Of a stretch of DNA of 64,000 nucleotides, positions 26,484 to 35,963 are shown in pieces (within the stretch, counting starts at the first letter, position 1; each line of letters starts with the position of its first letter). The position numbers and the translations under genes are program-made. The stretch comes from Actinomycetota bacterium. GTDB taxonomy: Bacteria > Actinomycetota > Acidimicrobiia > Acidimicrobiales > Microtrichaceae. The notes beneath the pieces are model-generated. The model was not told where the DNA came from. It saw nothing but the letters and a program-made list of their open reading frames with translations, and made no database searches. The stretch covers positions 620,001 to 684,000 of the forward strand of contig JADJBW010000001.1 in the NCBI GenBank assembly GCA_016703525.1, read 5' to 3'.

Positions 26484-27608
26484 ATGGTCGTCGTCGCCGA
26501 GCGGGCGGGCGCGCCCCGTGCCGAGTCACTCGCCGCCGTGGTGCTGGCCGCGGGCGAAGGATCACGCATGAAGTCGGAGCGGCCGAAGCCGCTGCACCGG
26601 CTGTGCGGCAAGCCGATGCTGATGTACGTGCTCGACTCGCTCGCGCTGTGCGGTGCGGACCACGCGGTTGTGGTGGTCGGTCACAAGGGCGATTGGGTCA
26701 CCAAGTCGATCGGCGAGCAATCGCCTCCCGTTCCGGTGAGTTTCGTGGAGCAGCGCGTGCAGCGCGGCACCGGCGATGCGGCGATGATCGGTCTGACCGG
26801 GCTGGGCGATGAGCCCGAGGACGGCGACGTGATCATCCTGCCGGGCGACGCACCGCTGCTGCGTTCCGACACGATCGCGGCACTGGTCGAGGGCCACCGG
26901 AGCACCGGGGTCGCAGCGACCGTCCTCACCGCGGTGGTCGACGACCCCACCGGCTACGGCCGGATCGTGCGCGGGCGCGATGGCCGGGTCACGCGCATCG
27001 TCGAACAGCGAGACGCGACGCCCGAGGAGCTGGAGATCCACGAGATCAACACCTCGATCTACGTGGTGAAACGCTCGCTGCTCGCGCCGGCCCTGCGTCG
27101 GCTCAGCCCCAACAACGCACAGGGTGAGTACTACCTGACCGACGTGGTCGCGGTGCTCGCCAGGTCGGGCCACCCCGTCGACAGCGTCGTCGCTCCGACC
27201 GCAGTCGAAGCGGCGGGCGTCAACGACCGACTGCAGCTCGCGGTGGCCGAGGCCGAACTGCGGGCGCGCACCAACGAGTCGCTGCTGCGGTCGGGTGTCA
27301 CGATGCTCGACCCGGCGAACACCTACGTGGACACGACCGTGATCGTGGGCCGCGACGTGACGCTGTTTCCCGGAACGATCCTGCAGGGCGACACCGTGAT
27401 CGGTGACGGGTGCGAGATCGGCCCGAACACCCAGCTTGTCGACTGCGCCATCGGCGAGCGCACGCGGGTGGTCGCGTCGACCGGGCGCCGAGCCCAGGTC
27501 GGCAGCGACGCGGACGTGGGTCCCTACGCCCACCTGGCGCCGGGTACCGAGGTGCCTGACGGCCAGGTCACGGGACCGTTCTACACTTCGGTCGCCGCTG
27601 ATCGCTGA
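26484..27608 (+). CDS. glmU: GlmU-type uridylyltransferase with truncated acetyltransferase domain
   Basis: 374 residues. The nucleotidyltransferase half is complete: AAVVLAAGEGSRMKSERPK, VEQRVQRGTGDA, ILPGDAPLL, GYGRIVRG and INTSIYVV. A left-handed beta-helix starts near residue 275 (TMLDPANTYVDTTV) but stops after GPYAHLAPGTEVPDG. The usual acetyltransferase active site and acetyl-CoA-binding coils, about 80-100 residues, are absent. The stop is followed 12 bases later by prs, so there is no room for a lost tail. It should still make UDP-GlcNAc from GlcNAc-1-P; acetylation must occur elsewhere. Confidence 0.88.
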   Translation: MVVVAERAGAPRAESLAAVVLAAGEGSRMKSERPKPLHRLCGKPMLMYVLDSLALCGADHAVVVVGHKGDWVTKSIGEQSPPVPVSFVEQRVQRGTGDAAMIGLTGLGDEPEDGDVIILPGDAPLLRSDTIAALVEGHRSTGVAATVLTAVVDDPTGYGRIVRGRDGRVTRIVEQRDATPEELEIHEINTSIYVVKRSLLAPALRRLSPNNAQGEYYLTDVVAVLARSGHPVDSVVAPTAVEAAGVNDRLQLAVAEAELRARTNESLLRSGVTMLDPANTYVDTTVIVGRDVTLFPGTILQGDTVIGDGCEIGPNTQLVDCAIGERTRVVASTGRRAQVGSDADVGPYAHLAPGTEVPDGQVTGPFYTSVAADR

Positions 27609-27620
27609 CGGAGAACCGAC

Positions 27621-28601
27621 ATGGAGCTGATCACCAAGAAACGCCTGCACATCGTGGCCGGCCGGAACAATCGCGAGCTCGCGGAGGAGGTTGCGGCACG
27701 ACTGGGCGAGCAGCTCGGCCACGTTGCTCTCGCGGCGTTCGCGAACGGCGAACTGCACTGCCGCTACGGCGAGTCCATCCGGGGCGCCGACGTCTTCATC
27801 TTCCAGGGGCACTGTTCGACGCCGGAGATGTCGATCAACGACGCGCTCATGGAGCAGCTGATCATGGTCGACGCGGCGCGTCGGGCATCAGCGAAGCGCA
27901 TCACCGTGGTGGCGCCCTTCTACGGGTACGGGCGCCAGGACCGCAAGGCCGAGGGACGCGAGCCGATCACGGCCAAACTGGTGGCCAACATGTTCAAGAC
28001 GGCCGGCGCCAAGCGGCTCGTGTCGGTCGACCTGCACTCGGGTCAGATCCAGGGCTTCTTCGACGGACCGGTCGATCACCTCACCGCCATGCCGGTGCTG
28101 GTCGAGTGGATGGGCACACTCGGCGGCGATCTCGTCGTCGTGTCGCCCGACGCCGGTCGTGTGAAGGTGGCGGAGCGCTACGCCAACCAGCTCCACGCCG
28201 ATCTTGCAATCGTGCACAAGCGGCGTATCCGGGGTGTGAAGAACGCCGTCGAGGCCAAGGACGTTGTCGGCGAGGTCGAGGGCCGCGTGTGCGTGCTGAT
28301 CGACGACATGATCGACACCGGCGGCACGCTCGTGGCGGCGGCCGAGCAGCTCGCCGAACGGGGCGCACGGGCGGTGTATGCGGCGGCGACCCACGGGGTG
28401 CTCAGCGGGCCCGCGATCGAGCGGATCAACGCGTCGGTGCTCGAGAAGGTGGTCATCACCAACACGCTGCCGCTCCCGATCGAGAAGCAGAGCCCCAAGA
28501 TCGAGGTGCTGTCGGCCGCCGGCATCATCGCCGACGCGATCGATGCGGTGTTCGAGGACACGTCGGTTTCGGAGATCTTCGACGGCCAGAACCAGCACTG
28601 A
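27621..28601 (+). CDS. prs: Ribose-phosphate pyrophosphokinase
   Basis: 326 residues with all PRPP-synthetase marks: AAFANGELHCRYGESIRG, VAPFYGYGRQDRKAEGRE, VVSPDAGRVKVAERYA and the PRPP loop VCVLIDDMIDTGGT. It makes PRPP from ribose-5-phosphate and ATP, feeding nucleotide synthesis and the Upp reaction encoded earlier in the window. It follows glmU directly, the common glmU-prs pair. A hairpin spans its stop codon. Confidence 0.96.
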   Translation: MELITKKRLHIVAGRNNRELAEEVAARLGEQLGHVALAAFANGELHCRYGESIRGADVFIFQGHCSTPEMSINDALMEQLIMVDAARRASAKRITVVAPFYGYGRQDRKAEGREPITAKLVANMFKTAGAKRLVSVDLHSGQIQGFFDGPVDHLTAMPVLVEWMGTLGGDLVVVSPDAGRVKVAERYANQLHADLAIVHKRRIRGVKNAVEAKDVVGEVEGRVCVLIDDMIDTGGTLVAAAEQLAERGARAVYAAATHGVLSGPAIERINASVLEKVVITNTLPLPIEKQSPKIEVLSAAGIIADAIDAVFEDTSVSEIFDGQNQH

Positions 28602-28615
28602 CGTTCTGGCCGTCG
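28580..28615 (+). terminator. Hairpin spanning the prs stop codon
   Basis: Bases 28580-28592 and 28603-28615 form perfect 13-base arms (GACGGCCAGAAC core) around a 10-base loop that includes the TGA. There is no long T-run. A near copy of the 3' arm follows at once, so alternative pairing is possible. Position suggests a terminator or attenuator between prs and the L25 gene. Confidence 0.5.
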
Positions 28616-28641
28616 GACGACCGTTCTGGTTGTCGGACGAC
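28602..28641 (+). repeat. Two tandem 20-base repeats downstream of prs
   Basis: Units 28602-28621 and 28622-28641 begin CGTTCTGG and end GTCGGACGAC, differing at two positions. The first unit is the 3' arm of the stop-codon hairpin. The rest of the 159-base gap up to the L25 start shows no gene. Confidence 0.8.
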
Positions 28642-28760
28642 TCGGGCGGCCCGGCGATGCGCGCTGTTTGGGGCGCGCGGAGCGATGGCTGGTAACGTGC
28701 TCACCCGGTCTGTGCCGTCGTCGGCGCGCCGTTCCACACGAGGTCGCAGGAGAAGCTGTC

Positions 28761-29378
28761 ATGAGCGAGGTCACCCTCACCGCCACTACCGGACGTGAGA
28801 CCGGTTCGGCACGGTCCCGCCGGATGCGGGCGGAGGGTCGGATCCCCGCCACGGTGTACGGCATGGGCCGCGAGCCGGTGTCGGTCACCATCGAGCGTGC
28901 CGACCTGCGTCGTGCGATGACCACCGAGGCGGGCGTGAATGCGCTCATCCGCCTCGACATCGACGGCGAGTCCGACCACGCGTTGGTCAAGGAGATTCAG
29001 CGTCACCCGGTGCGCCGCGACGTGATCCACCTCGACCTGCAGCGCATCGATCCGGCCAAGCCGATGCTGCTGACCGTTCCGATCGAGCTGATCGGCGACT
29101 CGAAGAAGGTCACCTCCGCCGGTGGCGTGATCGAGCTCAAGCTGCGTCAGCTCAAGGTGTCGGTTCGCCCCGACTCGATCCCGACCCACATCGTCGTCGA
29201 CCAGTCGGAGATGGTGGTCGACGACATGATCACGGTCGGTGATATGAGCCTTCCCGACGGCGTGTCCAGCGAGGTCGACGAGGCGACGCCGGTTGCGATC
29301 GCCCGATTGACCCGCGCCGCCATGGTCGCTCAGCGCCAGGCCGCTCGCGGGGAGGAACCCGCCCCCGGCGCGAAGTAG
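28761..29378 (+). CDS. rplY: 50S ribosomal protein L25, CTC/general-stress type
   Basis: 205 residues from ATG 28761 with AGGAGA upstream. The L25 domain starts VTLTATTGRETGSARSRRMR and contains RIPATVYGMG and HPVRRDVIHLDLQ. The C-terminal TL5/CTC extension (VPIELIGDSK, VSVRPDSIPTHIVVD) is present. It binds 5S rRNA. An upstream in-frame extension lacks homology. It precedes pth, a widely conserved order. Confidence 0.94.
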   Translation: MSEVTLTATTGRETGSARSRRMRAEGRIPATVYGMGREPVSVTIERADLRRAMTTEAGVNALIRLDIDGESDHALVKEIQRHPVRRDVIHLDLQRIDPAKPMLLTVPIELIGDSKKVTSAGGVIELKLRQLKVSVRPDSIPTHIVVDQSEMVVDDMITVGDMSLPDGVSSEVDEATPVAIARLTRAAMVAQRQAARGEEPAPGAK

Positions 29379-29387
29379 TCGGCCTCG

Positions 29388-30014
29388 GTGCGGGTCCGTC
29401 GCTCGGCGCGATCGGCGCCGAAGGAGTTCACCTCCACGCCGTGGGACCTCGTCGTCGTCGGCCTCGGGAACCCGGGTTCTCGGTATCGCAACACGCTCCA
29501 CAACGTCGGCGTCGACGTGATCGAAGAGTTGGCGCGGCGCCATGACGGATCGTTTCGGGCCTCCAAGGCCTCGGCCCTCGTCGCCGAAATCCGTCTCGGA
29601 GCCAAGCGGGTGGCGCTGGCGTTCCCCCAGACGTACATGAACGATTCGGGCCGCGCCGTCGCGCCGCTCCTGCGGCACTACCCCGTCGAGGATCTGCGCG
29701 ACCTGGTGGTGATCCACGACGAGCTCGACCTGGAGCCGGGCCGGCTGAAGCTGAAGGTCGGCGGAGGACTCGCCGGCCACAACGGGTTGCGGTCGCTGCG
29801 CGACCACCTGCACGACACCGGCTTCACGCGCGTGCGGGTCGGGGTGGGCAAGCCGCCCGGCGGCGCCGCCAAGGGCGCCGATCACGTGCTCTCGGCGGCG
29901 AACACGCGCGACCGCGAGCTGATCGCCGTGTGCGTGCAGGAGGCCGCCGACTCGGTCGAGCTGATCGCCTCGGAGGGCATCGAGGCGGCGATGGCGCGGT
30001 ACAACCAGCGATGA
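29388..30014 (+). CDS. pth: Peptidyl-tRNA hydrolase
   Basis: 208 residues from GTG 29388. Motifs are VGLGNPGSRYRNTLHNVG (with the catalytic His), PQTYMNDSG, VIHDELDLEPG and KVGGGLAGHNGLRSL. It recycles peptidyl-tRNAs that drop off ribosomes. The N-terminal 18 residues before LVVVGLGNPG are longer than usual. The stop overlaps mfd as ATGA. Confidence 0.95.
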   Translation: MRVRRSARSAPKEFTSTPWDLVVVGLGNPGSRYRNTLHNVGVDVIEELARRHDGSFRASKASALVAEIRLGAKRVALAFPQTYMNDSGRAVAPLLRHYPVEDLRDLVVIHDELDLEPGRLKLKVGGGLAGHNGLRSLRDHLHDTGFTRVRVGVGKPPGGAAKGADHVLSAANTRDRELIAVCVQEAADSVELIASEGIEAAMARYNQR

Positions 30015-33000
30015 CCGCGACGTCCGACCCGCTCTCGCACGCGTCCGCCCAGTCGGCCAGGCCCCCGCTCGCGAGTCTGTTGCCGCTGCTGCGTGACGAG
30101 CCGGCGCTGCTGGGCACGCTGGGGTTGCGGTCGGCCACGTTCGCCGTCCCGGACCCGGCGCGGGCGATCACGATCGCGGCGATCGCCACGCTGTCCAAGC
30201 GGCGCCCGTTGATCGTCGCGGTCCCCACATCCGCCGACGCCGAGCGATTGGCCGCCGACCTGGCGCCCTTCCTCGGTGCGCACGAGGTCGACGTGTTCCC
30301 CGCGTGGGAGACGTTGCCGTTCGAACGCGTCAGCCCATCGGTCGAGACGATGGGTCGGCGGCTCCGCACCATGTGGCACCTGCGCGACCCCGAGCGCTGC
30401 CCGCGCGTCGTCGTCGCCCCGGCGCGTGCGCTGGTGCAACGGCTCAGCCCTCACGTGGAGGACATCGAGCCGATCGCGGTCGAGCCCGGGAGCATCATCG
30501 ACCAGCACGCCCTCGTGGAGCGGCTCGTCGAGTTCGGGTACCGCCGGGAGTATCAGGTGGAGCACCGCGGCGAGCTGGCGGTGCGCGGGTCGATCGTCGA
30601 CATCTTCCCGTCGACGGCGGACGGGCCGGTACGCATCGATCTGTGGGGCGACGAGGTGGAGCGGCTCACCACCTTCGCCGTGGGCGATCAGCGCTCCGAC
30701 GGCGACGTGGCGCGAGCGGAGATCTTCCCGTGTCGCGAGCTGATGCCCACCGAAACCATCCGGTCCCGAGCCGGGGCCTTGGTCGACGAGGCACCCTGGG
30801 GTCGCCAACAGTGGCAGCGGCTCGCCGACGGCGAGACCTTCGACGGCATGGAGTCGTGGCTGCCATGGCTCGCGCCGGATGGCGAGGGCCGCCACGTGCT
30901 GTTCGACATGGTGGGCGCCGACGCGCAGGTCGTGCTGGTGGAGCCGCGGCGCCTACGCGACCGCGCGGCCGGCATCCTGGCCGAAGAGGCCGATCTCGCG
31001 GCCACCCTCGCAACGACGTGGGGGGTAGGCGAGGGCGAACCGATGCCCCGCCTGCACCTCGACTTCGAGCGGTTGCTCGCGAACTGCGAGGCGCCGGTGT
31101 GGACCATGACCGTGGCGCCCGAAGGGCCGGGCATCGAAACGGTGGCCGCCTCGGCCTGGTTCCAGGTGGGCGGCGACGGCGCTCGGCTCGTCGGGCAACT
31201 CCGGGACCTGAGCTCGACCGGGTACCGGATCGTGGTTGCGGCCGACACCGCGGCGTCGGCCGAGCGGGCCGATCGGCTGTTGCGGGAGGACGGGGTGAGC
31301 TACGCGGTGCGCCCCGACGGTGGGGATCCGCTGGCCGAGCCCGGCGGCCACGTGTGCGTCGCAGCGCTGAGCCGAGGGGTGATCCTGCCGTCGGTGAAGC
31401 TCGCCATCCTGGCCGAGCCCGACCTGACCGGTCGCCGCCGGACGCACCGCCCGACCAGAACGAGCCGCCGCCAGGCCCAGACCTTCTTCGACGACCTGAC
31501 CGTGGGCAGCTACGTGGTGCACCACCATCACGGCGTCGCCCGCTTCGGCGGCATGGTTCGACGCAACATCGGCGGCGCCGAGCGCGACTACCTGCTGCTC
31601 GAATACCGGGGCGAAGACCGCCTGTACGTGCCGTCGGATCAGATCGACGCGGTGCGTCACTACACGGGCGGCGACACCCCGAGCCTGTCCAAGATGGGCG
31701 GGTCGGACTTCGCGAAGGCCAAGGCCAAGGTGCGCGCCGAGGTGGCCGAGATCGCCCAGGAGTTGGTGGTCCTCTACCAGAAGCGGGTGCACACGACCGG
31801 CCACGCCTTCGCGGAGGACTCGCCCTGGCAGGCCGAGATGGAATCGGCCTTCCCCTTCGAGGAGACCCCCGACCAGCTCCGTGCGATCGCCGACGTGAAG
31901 GCCGACATGGAGCGAACGGTGCCGATGGACCGGCTCGTGATCGGCGACGTCGGGTTCGGCAAGACCGAGGTCGCGATCCGCGCGGCGTTCAAGGCGATGC
32001 AGGACGGCCGTCAGGTGGCCGTGCTCGTGCCCACCACGCTGCTCGCCCAACAGCACTACGCCACGTTCGCGGAGCGGTTCGCCCCGTACCCGGTGCGCGT
32101 CGAGGTGCTGAGCCGGTTCCTCACCGCCAAGTCCGCCAGGCAGGTGGCCGAGGGCCTCGCGAACGGCGACGTCGACGTGGTGATCGGCACGCACCGCCTC
32201 CTCGGCGAAGGGATCGCGTTCAAGAACCTCGGGCTGCTCGTGATCGACGAGGAGCAGCGCTTCGGCGTCAGTCACAAGGAGGCGATCAAGCACCTGCGTC
32301 ACGACGTGGACGTGCTGACGCTGACCGCCACCCCGATCCCGCGGACCATGGAGATGTCGCTCACCGGCATCCGCGACCTCTCGACCCTGCAGACACCACC
32401 GGCCGAGCGCCAGCCGATCCTCACCTACGTCGGCGAATACGACGAGCGTGCGGTCGGCGAGGCCATCCGCCGCGAGCTGCTGCGCGAGGGGCAGGTCTTC
32501 TTCGTTCACAACCGGGTGGCCGATATCGAACAGGCCGCCGAACGCCTCCGCGACCTCGTTCCCGAGGCGCGAGTCGCCGTCGCTCACGGGCAGATGGACG
32601 AGAGCTCGCTGGAGCAGGTCGTGGTCGACTTCTGGGACGGCCGCTTCGACGTGCTGGTGTGCACCACGATCATCGAGTCCGGCATCGACATGCCCACCGT
32701 GAACACGCTCGTGGTCGAGCGGGCCGACCTGCTCGGTCTCGGCCAGCTCCATCAGCTGCGCGGCCGCGTCGGCCGGGCCGGCATGCGCGCCTACGCCTAC
32801 CTGTTCTTCCCGCCCGACCGCGAGCTGACCGAGGAGGCCTACGAGCGGCTCCGCACGATCGGCGAATCGACCGAGCTCGGGTCGGGGTTCCGCATCGCCA
32901 TGCGCGACCTGGAGATCCGCGGCGCCGGCAACCTGCTGGGCACCGGTCAGTCCGGCCACATCGCGGCCGTCGGGTACGACCTGTATTGCTCCATGGTGAA

Positions 33001-33529
33001 CGAGGCGATCAACGAGCTCAACGGCGAGACCGCACCGGTGCCCGCCGAGATCAAGATCGAGGTGCCGATCGACGCGAATCTGCCGATCGAGTACGTGGCG
33101 CGCGACGACGTGCGTCTCGACGCCTATCGCCGGCTCGCCGAGGTGCGCTCGCCGAGCGACGTCGACGACATCGAGGCCGAATGGCTCGATCGCTTCGGCC
33201 CCGTGCCCGCGCCCGCCGCCGCGCTGCTCGCTGTCGGCCGTCTGCGTGCCGCGTGTGCGCAACGGTCGATCACCGAGGTGTCGGTGGGGCGCTCCACCGG
33301 GTTCGGCGGGCCGCCACTCGTGGCGCGGATCTCGCCGATCACGCTGGCGGCGTCCAAGCAGGTGCGCCTCGCCCGGCTCTTCAAGGGGGCGGTCTACAAG
33401 GCCGATGCCGCGCAGCTCCAGCTCCCCGTGCGCGGCGGAGCCGACATGGCCGACCGGATCCGCGACGCGCTCGAGCAGCTCGCGCCTTTGGAACCACCCG
33501 GACCGGCCGGTAGCCTCCCCGATTCGTGA
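30011..33529 (+). CDS. mfd: Transcription-repair coupling factor
   Basis: 1172 residues from ATG 30011. UvrB-like N-terminal domain: VFPAWETLPFERVSPS, EYQVEHRGELAVRGSIVDIF. RNA-polymerase interaction domain: GSYVVHHHHGVARFGGM, LEYRGEDRLYVPSDQI. RecG-like translocase with Walker A GDVGFGKTEVAIRAA near residue 645, DEEQRFG, and TATPIPRTMEMSL. The C-terminal D7-type domain follows. It releases stalled RNA polymerase and recruits UvrA. Full length and uninterrupted. Coupled to pth upstream and to the lipoprotein gene downstream. Confidence 0.97.
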   Translation: MTATSDPLSHASAQSARPPLASLLPLLRDEPALLGTLGLRSATFAVPDPARAITIAAIATLSKRRPLIVAVPTSADAERLAADLAPFLGAHEVDVFPAWETLPFERVSPSVETMGRRLRTMWHLRDPERCPRVVVAPARALVQRLSPHVEDIEPIAVEPGSIIDQHALVERLVEFGYRREYQVEHRGELAVRGSIVDIFPSTADGPVRIDLWGDEVERLTTFAVGDQRSDGDVARAEIFPCRELMPTETIRSRAGALVDEAPWGRQQWQRLADGETFDGMESWLPWLAPDGEGRHVLFDMVGADAQVVLVEPRRLRDRAAGILAEEADLAATLATTWGVGEGEPMPRLHLDFERLLANCEAPVWTMTVAPEGPGIETVAASAWFQVGGDGARLVGQLRDLSSTGYRIVVAADTAASAERADRLLREDGVSYAVRPDGGDPLAEPGGHVCVAALSRGVILPSVKLAILAEPDLTGRRRTHRPTRTSRRQAQTFFDDLTVGSYVVHHHHGVARFGGMVRRNIGGAERDYLLLEYRGEDRLYVPSDQIDAVRHYTGGDTPSLSKMGGSDFAKAKAKVRAEVAEIAQELVVLYQKRVHTTGHAFAEDSPWQAEMESAFPFEETPDQLRAIADVKADMERTVPMDRLVIGDVGFGKTEVAIRAAFKAMQDGRQVAVLVPTTLLAQQHYATFAERFAPYPVRVEVLSRFLTAKSARQVAEGLANGDVDVVIGTHRLLGEGIAFKNLGLLVIDEEQRFGVSHKEAIKHLRHDVDVLTLTATPIPRTMEMSLTGIRDLSTLQTPPAERQPILTYVGEYDERAVGEAIRRELLREGQVFFVHNRVADIEQAAERLRDLVPEARVAVAHGQMDESSLEQVVVDFWDGRFDVLVCTTIIESGIDMPTVNTLVVERADLLGLGQLHQLRGRVGRAGMRAYAYLFFPPDRELTEEAYERLRTIGESTELGSGFRIAMRDLEIRGAGNLLGTGQSGHIAAVGYDLYCSMVNEAINELNGETAPVPAEIKIEVPIDANLPIEYVARDDVRLDAYRRLAEVRSPSDVDDIEAEWLDRFGPVPAPAAALLAVGRLRAACAQRSITEVSVGRSTGFGGPPLVARISPITLAASKQVRLARLFKGAVYKADAAQLQLPVRGGADMADRIRDALEQLAPLEPPGPAGSLPDS

Positions 33530-34572
33530 AGCGCCTTTTCGCTGCCCTGACGGTCGCCGCCATCGTGTTGTCGGGTTGCCAATCCGCCGACGATCACGTC
33601 GTCGCCCGGGTCGGGTCCCACAGCCTGACCAGTGGTGAGCTCGACGAGCTTCTGGCCTCGCCGTTCGTCAAGGAGGCTCTGGCGAAGCAGGCCGGCTCGA
33701 CCGAGGAACTTCCGGGGTCTGTGCCGGCGGTATCCCCTCGCTCGATCATCGCCATCTTCGTGAGGACGTACCTGTCCGATTCGGTGCTGCGTGAGTTGGG
33801 CGACAGCGTCACCACCGTCGATCGTTCCACGGCGAAGGAGCAGATCGCGTCGCAGGGCACGGTCGGGTCGCCGGCGGCCGAGGAGGTGCTCGTGAACTAC
33901 TTCGCGGCGATCGCGGCGGTGCGGCGGGCGATCGGCGAAACGAGCGAGCCGAGCGCGGCGCAGCTCTCCGACTATTACGAGCAGAACCGGGCGCAGTTCG
34001 CCGACGTGATCTGCTTCGAGGGCATCATCACCCGCACACCCGAGATCCGAGCCGAGGCGCGGACCAAGCTCGAGGCCGGGTCATCGTTCGAGGACGTGAT
34101 GCAGGAACTGAACGCGGCCGACACGACGGGCGAAGGCGTCGCCGGTCCGCTGACCGATCAGCCGTGCTTGGACGGCTCGGCGCTTCCGCCGCAGGAGGAC
34201 GCGGTCGGTGCCGTCCTCCGGTCGGGAGCGCTCGACGCGCTGTCGGAGGTGGATGTTCCGGCATCGACCGGCGAGACCTTCCCCGGCATCATTCGGGTCA
34301 CCGACCGGGGCGCGCTCGGGCTCGACAACGAGTGGGTTCGCACCACCGTCGCGAGCGCGGTGAGCCAGGATCTGTCGGATCTCCGGACCACCGAGTTCAA
34401 CCGGATCCAGCAGGCAGCCGCAGCGCGCCTGGAGGCGCACGTCGACCCCCGGTACGGGGCGTTCGATCCCACGGCCGAAACGCTTGTGGTGCCGATCGCA
34501 CCCGTCGAATCGGCCAAAGCCCGCTCGAAGAAAACGGCGGCCGCTTCCGACGCACCCGTCGCCGGCGGCTGA
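33526..34572 (+). CDS. SurA-like peptidyl-prolyl isomerase/chaperone lipoprotein
   Basis: 348 residues from GTG 33526, overlapping mfd as GTGA. Lipobox VLSGC (about residue 18) is followed by a SurA N-terminal type helical region (VVARVGSHSLTSGELDELL) and a parvulin-like segment (QFADVICFEGIITRTPEI, EARTKLEAGSSFEDV) with weak conservation. It is likely an exported folding factor anchored to the membrane. The mfd / SurA-like / mazG order recurs in actinobacteria. Confidence 0.8.
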   Translation: MKRLFAALTVAAIVLSGCQSADDHVVARVGSHSLTSGELDELLASPFVKEALAKQAGSTEELPGSVPAVSPRSIIAIFVRTYLSDSVLRELGDSVTTVDRSTAKEQIASQGTVGSPAAEEVLVNYFAAIAAVRRAIGETSEPSAAQLSDYYEQNRAQFADVICFEGIITRTPEIRAEARTKLEAGSSFEDVMQELNAADTTGEGVAGPLTDQPCLDGSALPPQEDAVGAVLRSGALDALSEVDVPASTGETFPGIIRVTDRGALGLDNEWVRTTVASAVSQDLSDLRTTEFNRIQQAAAARLEAHVDPRYGAFDPTAETLVVPIAPVESAKARSKKTAAASDAPVAGG

Positions 34573-34584
34573 GCCGGTCCGGCG

Positions 34585-35952
34585 ATGAACCCGCGCATCG
34601 TGGTGGTCGGCCTCGGGCCGGCCGACGAGGCCATGATCACGAGGGCGACGTTCGACGCGATCGCCGCTTGTCCCGTTCGGTTCGTCCGCACGCGCCGCCA
34701 TCCCGCCGTCACGGTGTTCGACACGATCGGGGGCACGGCCCCCACGTTCCTCGACGACGTCTACGAGGGCGCCGCCCGCATCGGGGACGTGTACCCGGCG
34801 ATCGTCGACCGCATCACGCAGGCCGCCCGCGAGCACGGCGAGGTGCTGTACGCCGTGCCCGGTTCGCCCCTCGTGGCCGAGCGCACCGTGCAGCTGCTCG
34901 GTGCTCTCGACGGCGTGGAGGTCGAGATCGTGCCGGCGATGTCGTTCCTCGATCTCACCTGGCCGCGCCTCGGCGTCGACCCCGTCGACGCGTCGGTGCG
35001 CCTGGTCGACGGTCACGAGTTCGCCGCCGCGGCAGCCGGCGAGCGCGGGCCGTTCCTGGTGGCCCAGTGCGACTCCACGCTCGTGCTCGGCGACATCAAG
35101 CTGGCGGTCGAGGACTGGCCGTGCGAACCGGTGACCGTCGTGCATCACCTGGGGCTACCCGACGAATCGATTCGCCAGGTCGAGTGGGCCGACCTGGACC
35201 GCATCGGCGAGGCCGACCACCTGACCTCGCTCTACATTCCGAGGCTGACCGCTCCGATCGGCGCCGAACTGGTCAGATTCGACGAGCTGGTCCATCAGCT
35301 GCGCGTCGGATGCCCGTGGGACCGGGAGCAGACGCACGGGTCGCTTCGCCGTTACCTGATCGAGGAGTGCTTCGAGCTCGACGAGGCGATCGCCGCGTTG
35401 GCGCCGGAGGGCCCGGACGGGTCGGACGGGGACGCCGAGTACGACGACGGCGATCGCGCGATCGAGCACTTCATGGAGGAGCTCGGCGACGTGCTGTTCC
35501 AGGTGTACCTCCACTCGACGATCGCGGCCGAGTCGGGATGGTTCACGCTCGCCGACGTGGCCCGCTCGGTACACGACAAGCTCCACCGCCGCCACCCGCA
35601 CGTGTTCGGCGACGCCCGGTTCGACTCACCCGAGGAGTTCTCGGCCGAGTGGGAGGGCATCAAGGCGCAGGAGGCCGCAGAACGCGGGGAGAGCCCGGCC
35701 GCCGCGTCCGAGGGCATCCCAGCGGCGCTCCCGGCGCTGCTCCGGGCCTCGAAGATCCTGAAGCGGCTGCACGCCGCGGGCGTCGACGTCGATTCGGCCG
35801 TCCCGTCGGTCCCGAGCGCGTGGGAGTCCTTCGCCGCCGCTCCCGACGCCGACTCGCTCGGGTCGCTTCTGCTCGGCGTCGTGCTCGCCGCCCGGTCGCA
35901 GCAACTCGACGCCGAGACCGCCCTGCGCGACGCCGGCGATCGATTGGCCTGA
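34585..35952 (+). CDS. mazG: MazG nucleotide pyrophosphohydrolase with N-terminal tetrapyrrole-methylase-like domain
   Basis: 455 residues. The N-terminal half resembles the SAM-dependent uroporphyrin-methylase fold (RIVVVGLGPADEAMI, YAVPGSPLVAE, VPAMSFLDL), as in YabN. The C-terminal half is MazG: GCPWDREQTH, then the metal-binding EECFELDEAI and EELGDVLFQV, and HKLHRRHPHVF-type DKLHRRHPHVFG. A short acidic insert (EGPDGSDGDAEYDDGD) sits inside the MazG domain. It hydrolyses non-canonical NTPs. An 11-base gap separates it from the convergent speB. Confidence 0.93.
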   Translation: MNPRIVVVGLGPADEAMITRATFDAIAACPVRFVRTRRHPAVTVFDTIGGTAPTFLDDVYEGAARIGDVYPAIVDRITQAAREHGEVLYAVPGSPLVAERTVQLLGALDGVEVEIVPAMSFLDLTWPRLGVDPVDASVRLVDGHEFAAAAAGERGPFLVAQCDSTLVLGDIKLAVEDWPCEPVTVVHHLGLPDESIRQVEWADLDRIGEADHLTSLYIPRLTAPIGAELVRFDELVHQLRVGCPWDREQTHGSLRRYLIEECFELDEAIAALAPEGPDGSDGDAEYDDGDRAIEHFMEELGDVLFQVYLHSTIAAESGWFTLADVARSVHDKLHRRHPHVFGDARFDSPEEFSAEWEGIKAQEAAERGESPAAASEGIPAALPALLRASKILKRLHAAGVDVDSAVPSVPSAWESFAAAPDADSLGSLLLGVVLAARSQQLDAETALRDAGDRLA

Positions 35953-35963
35953 TCCGCCGAACC

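Noticed and set aside
30304..33513. A 1069-codon frame overlapping mfd
   Set aside because: Arg/Ala/Gly-rich shadow of mfd, which has all expected domains in its own frame.
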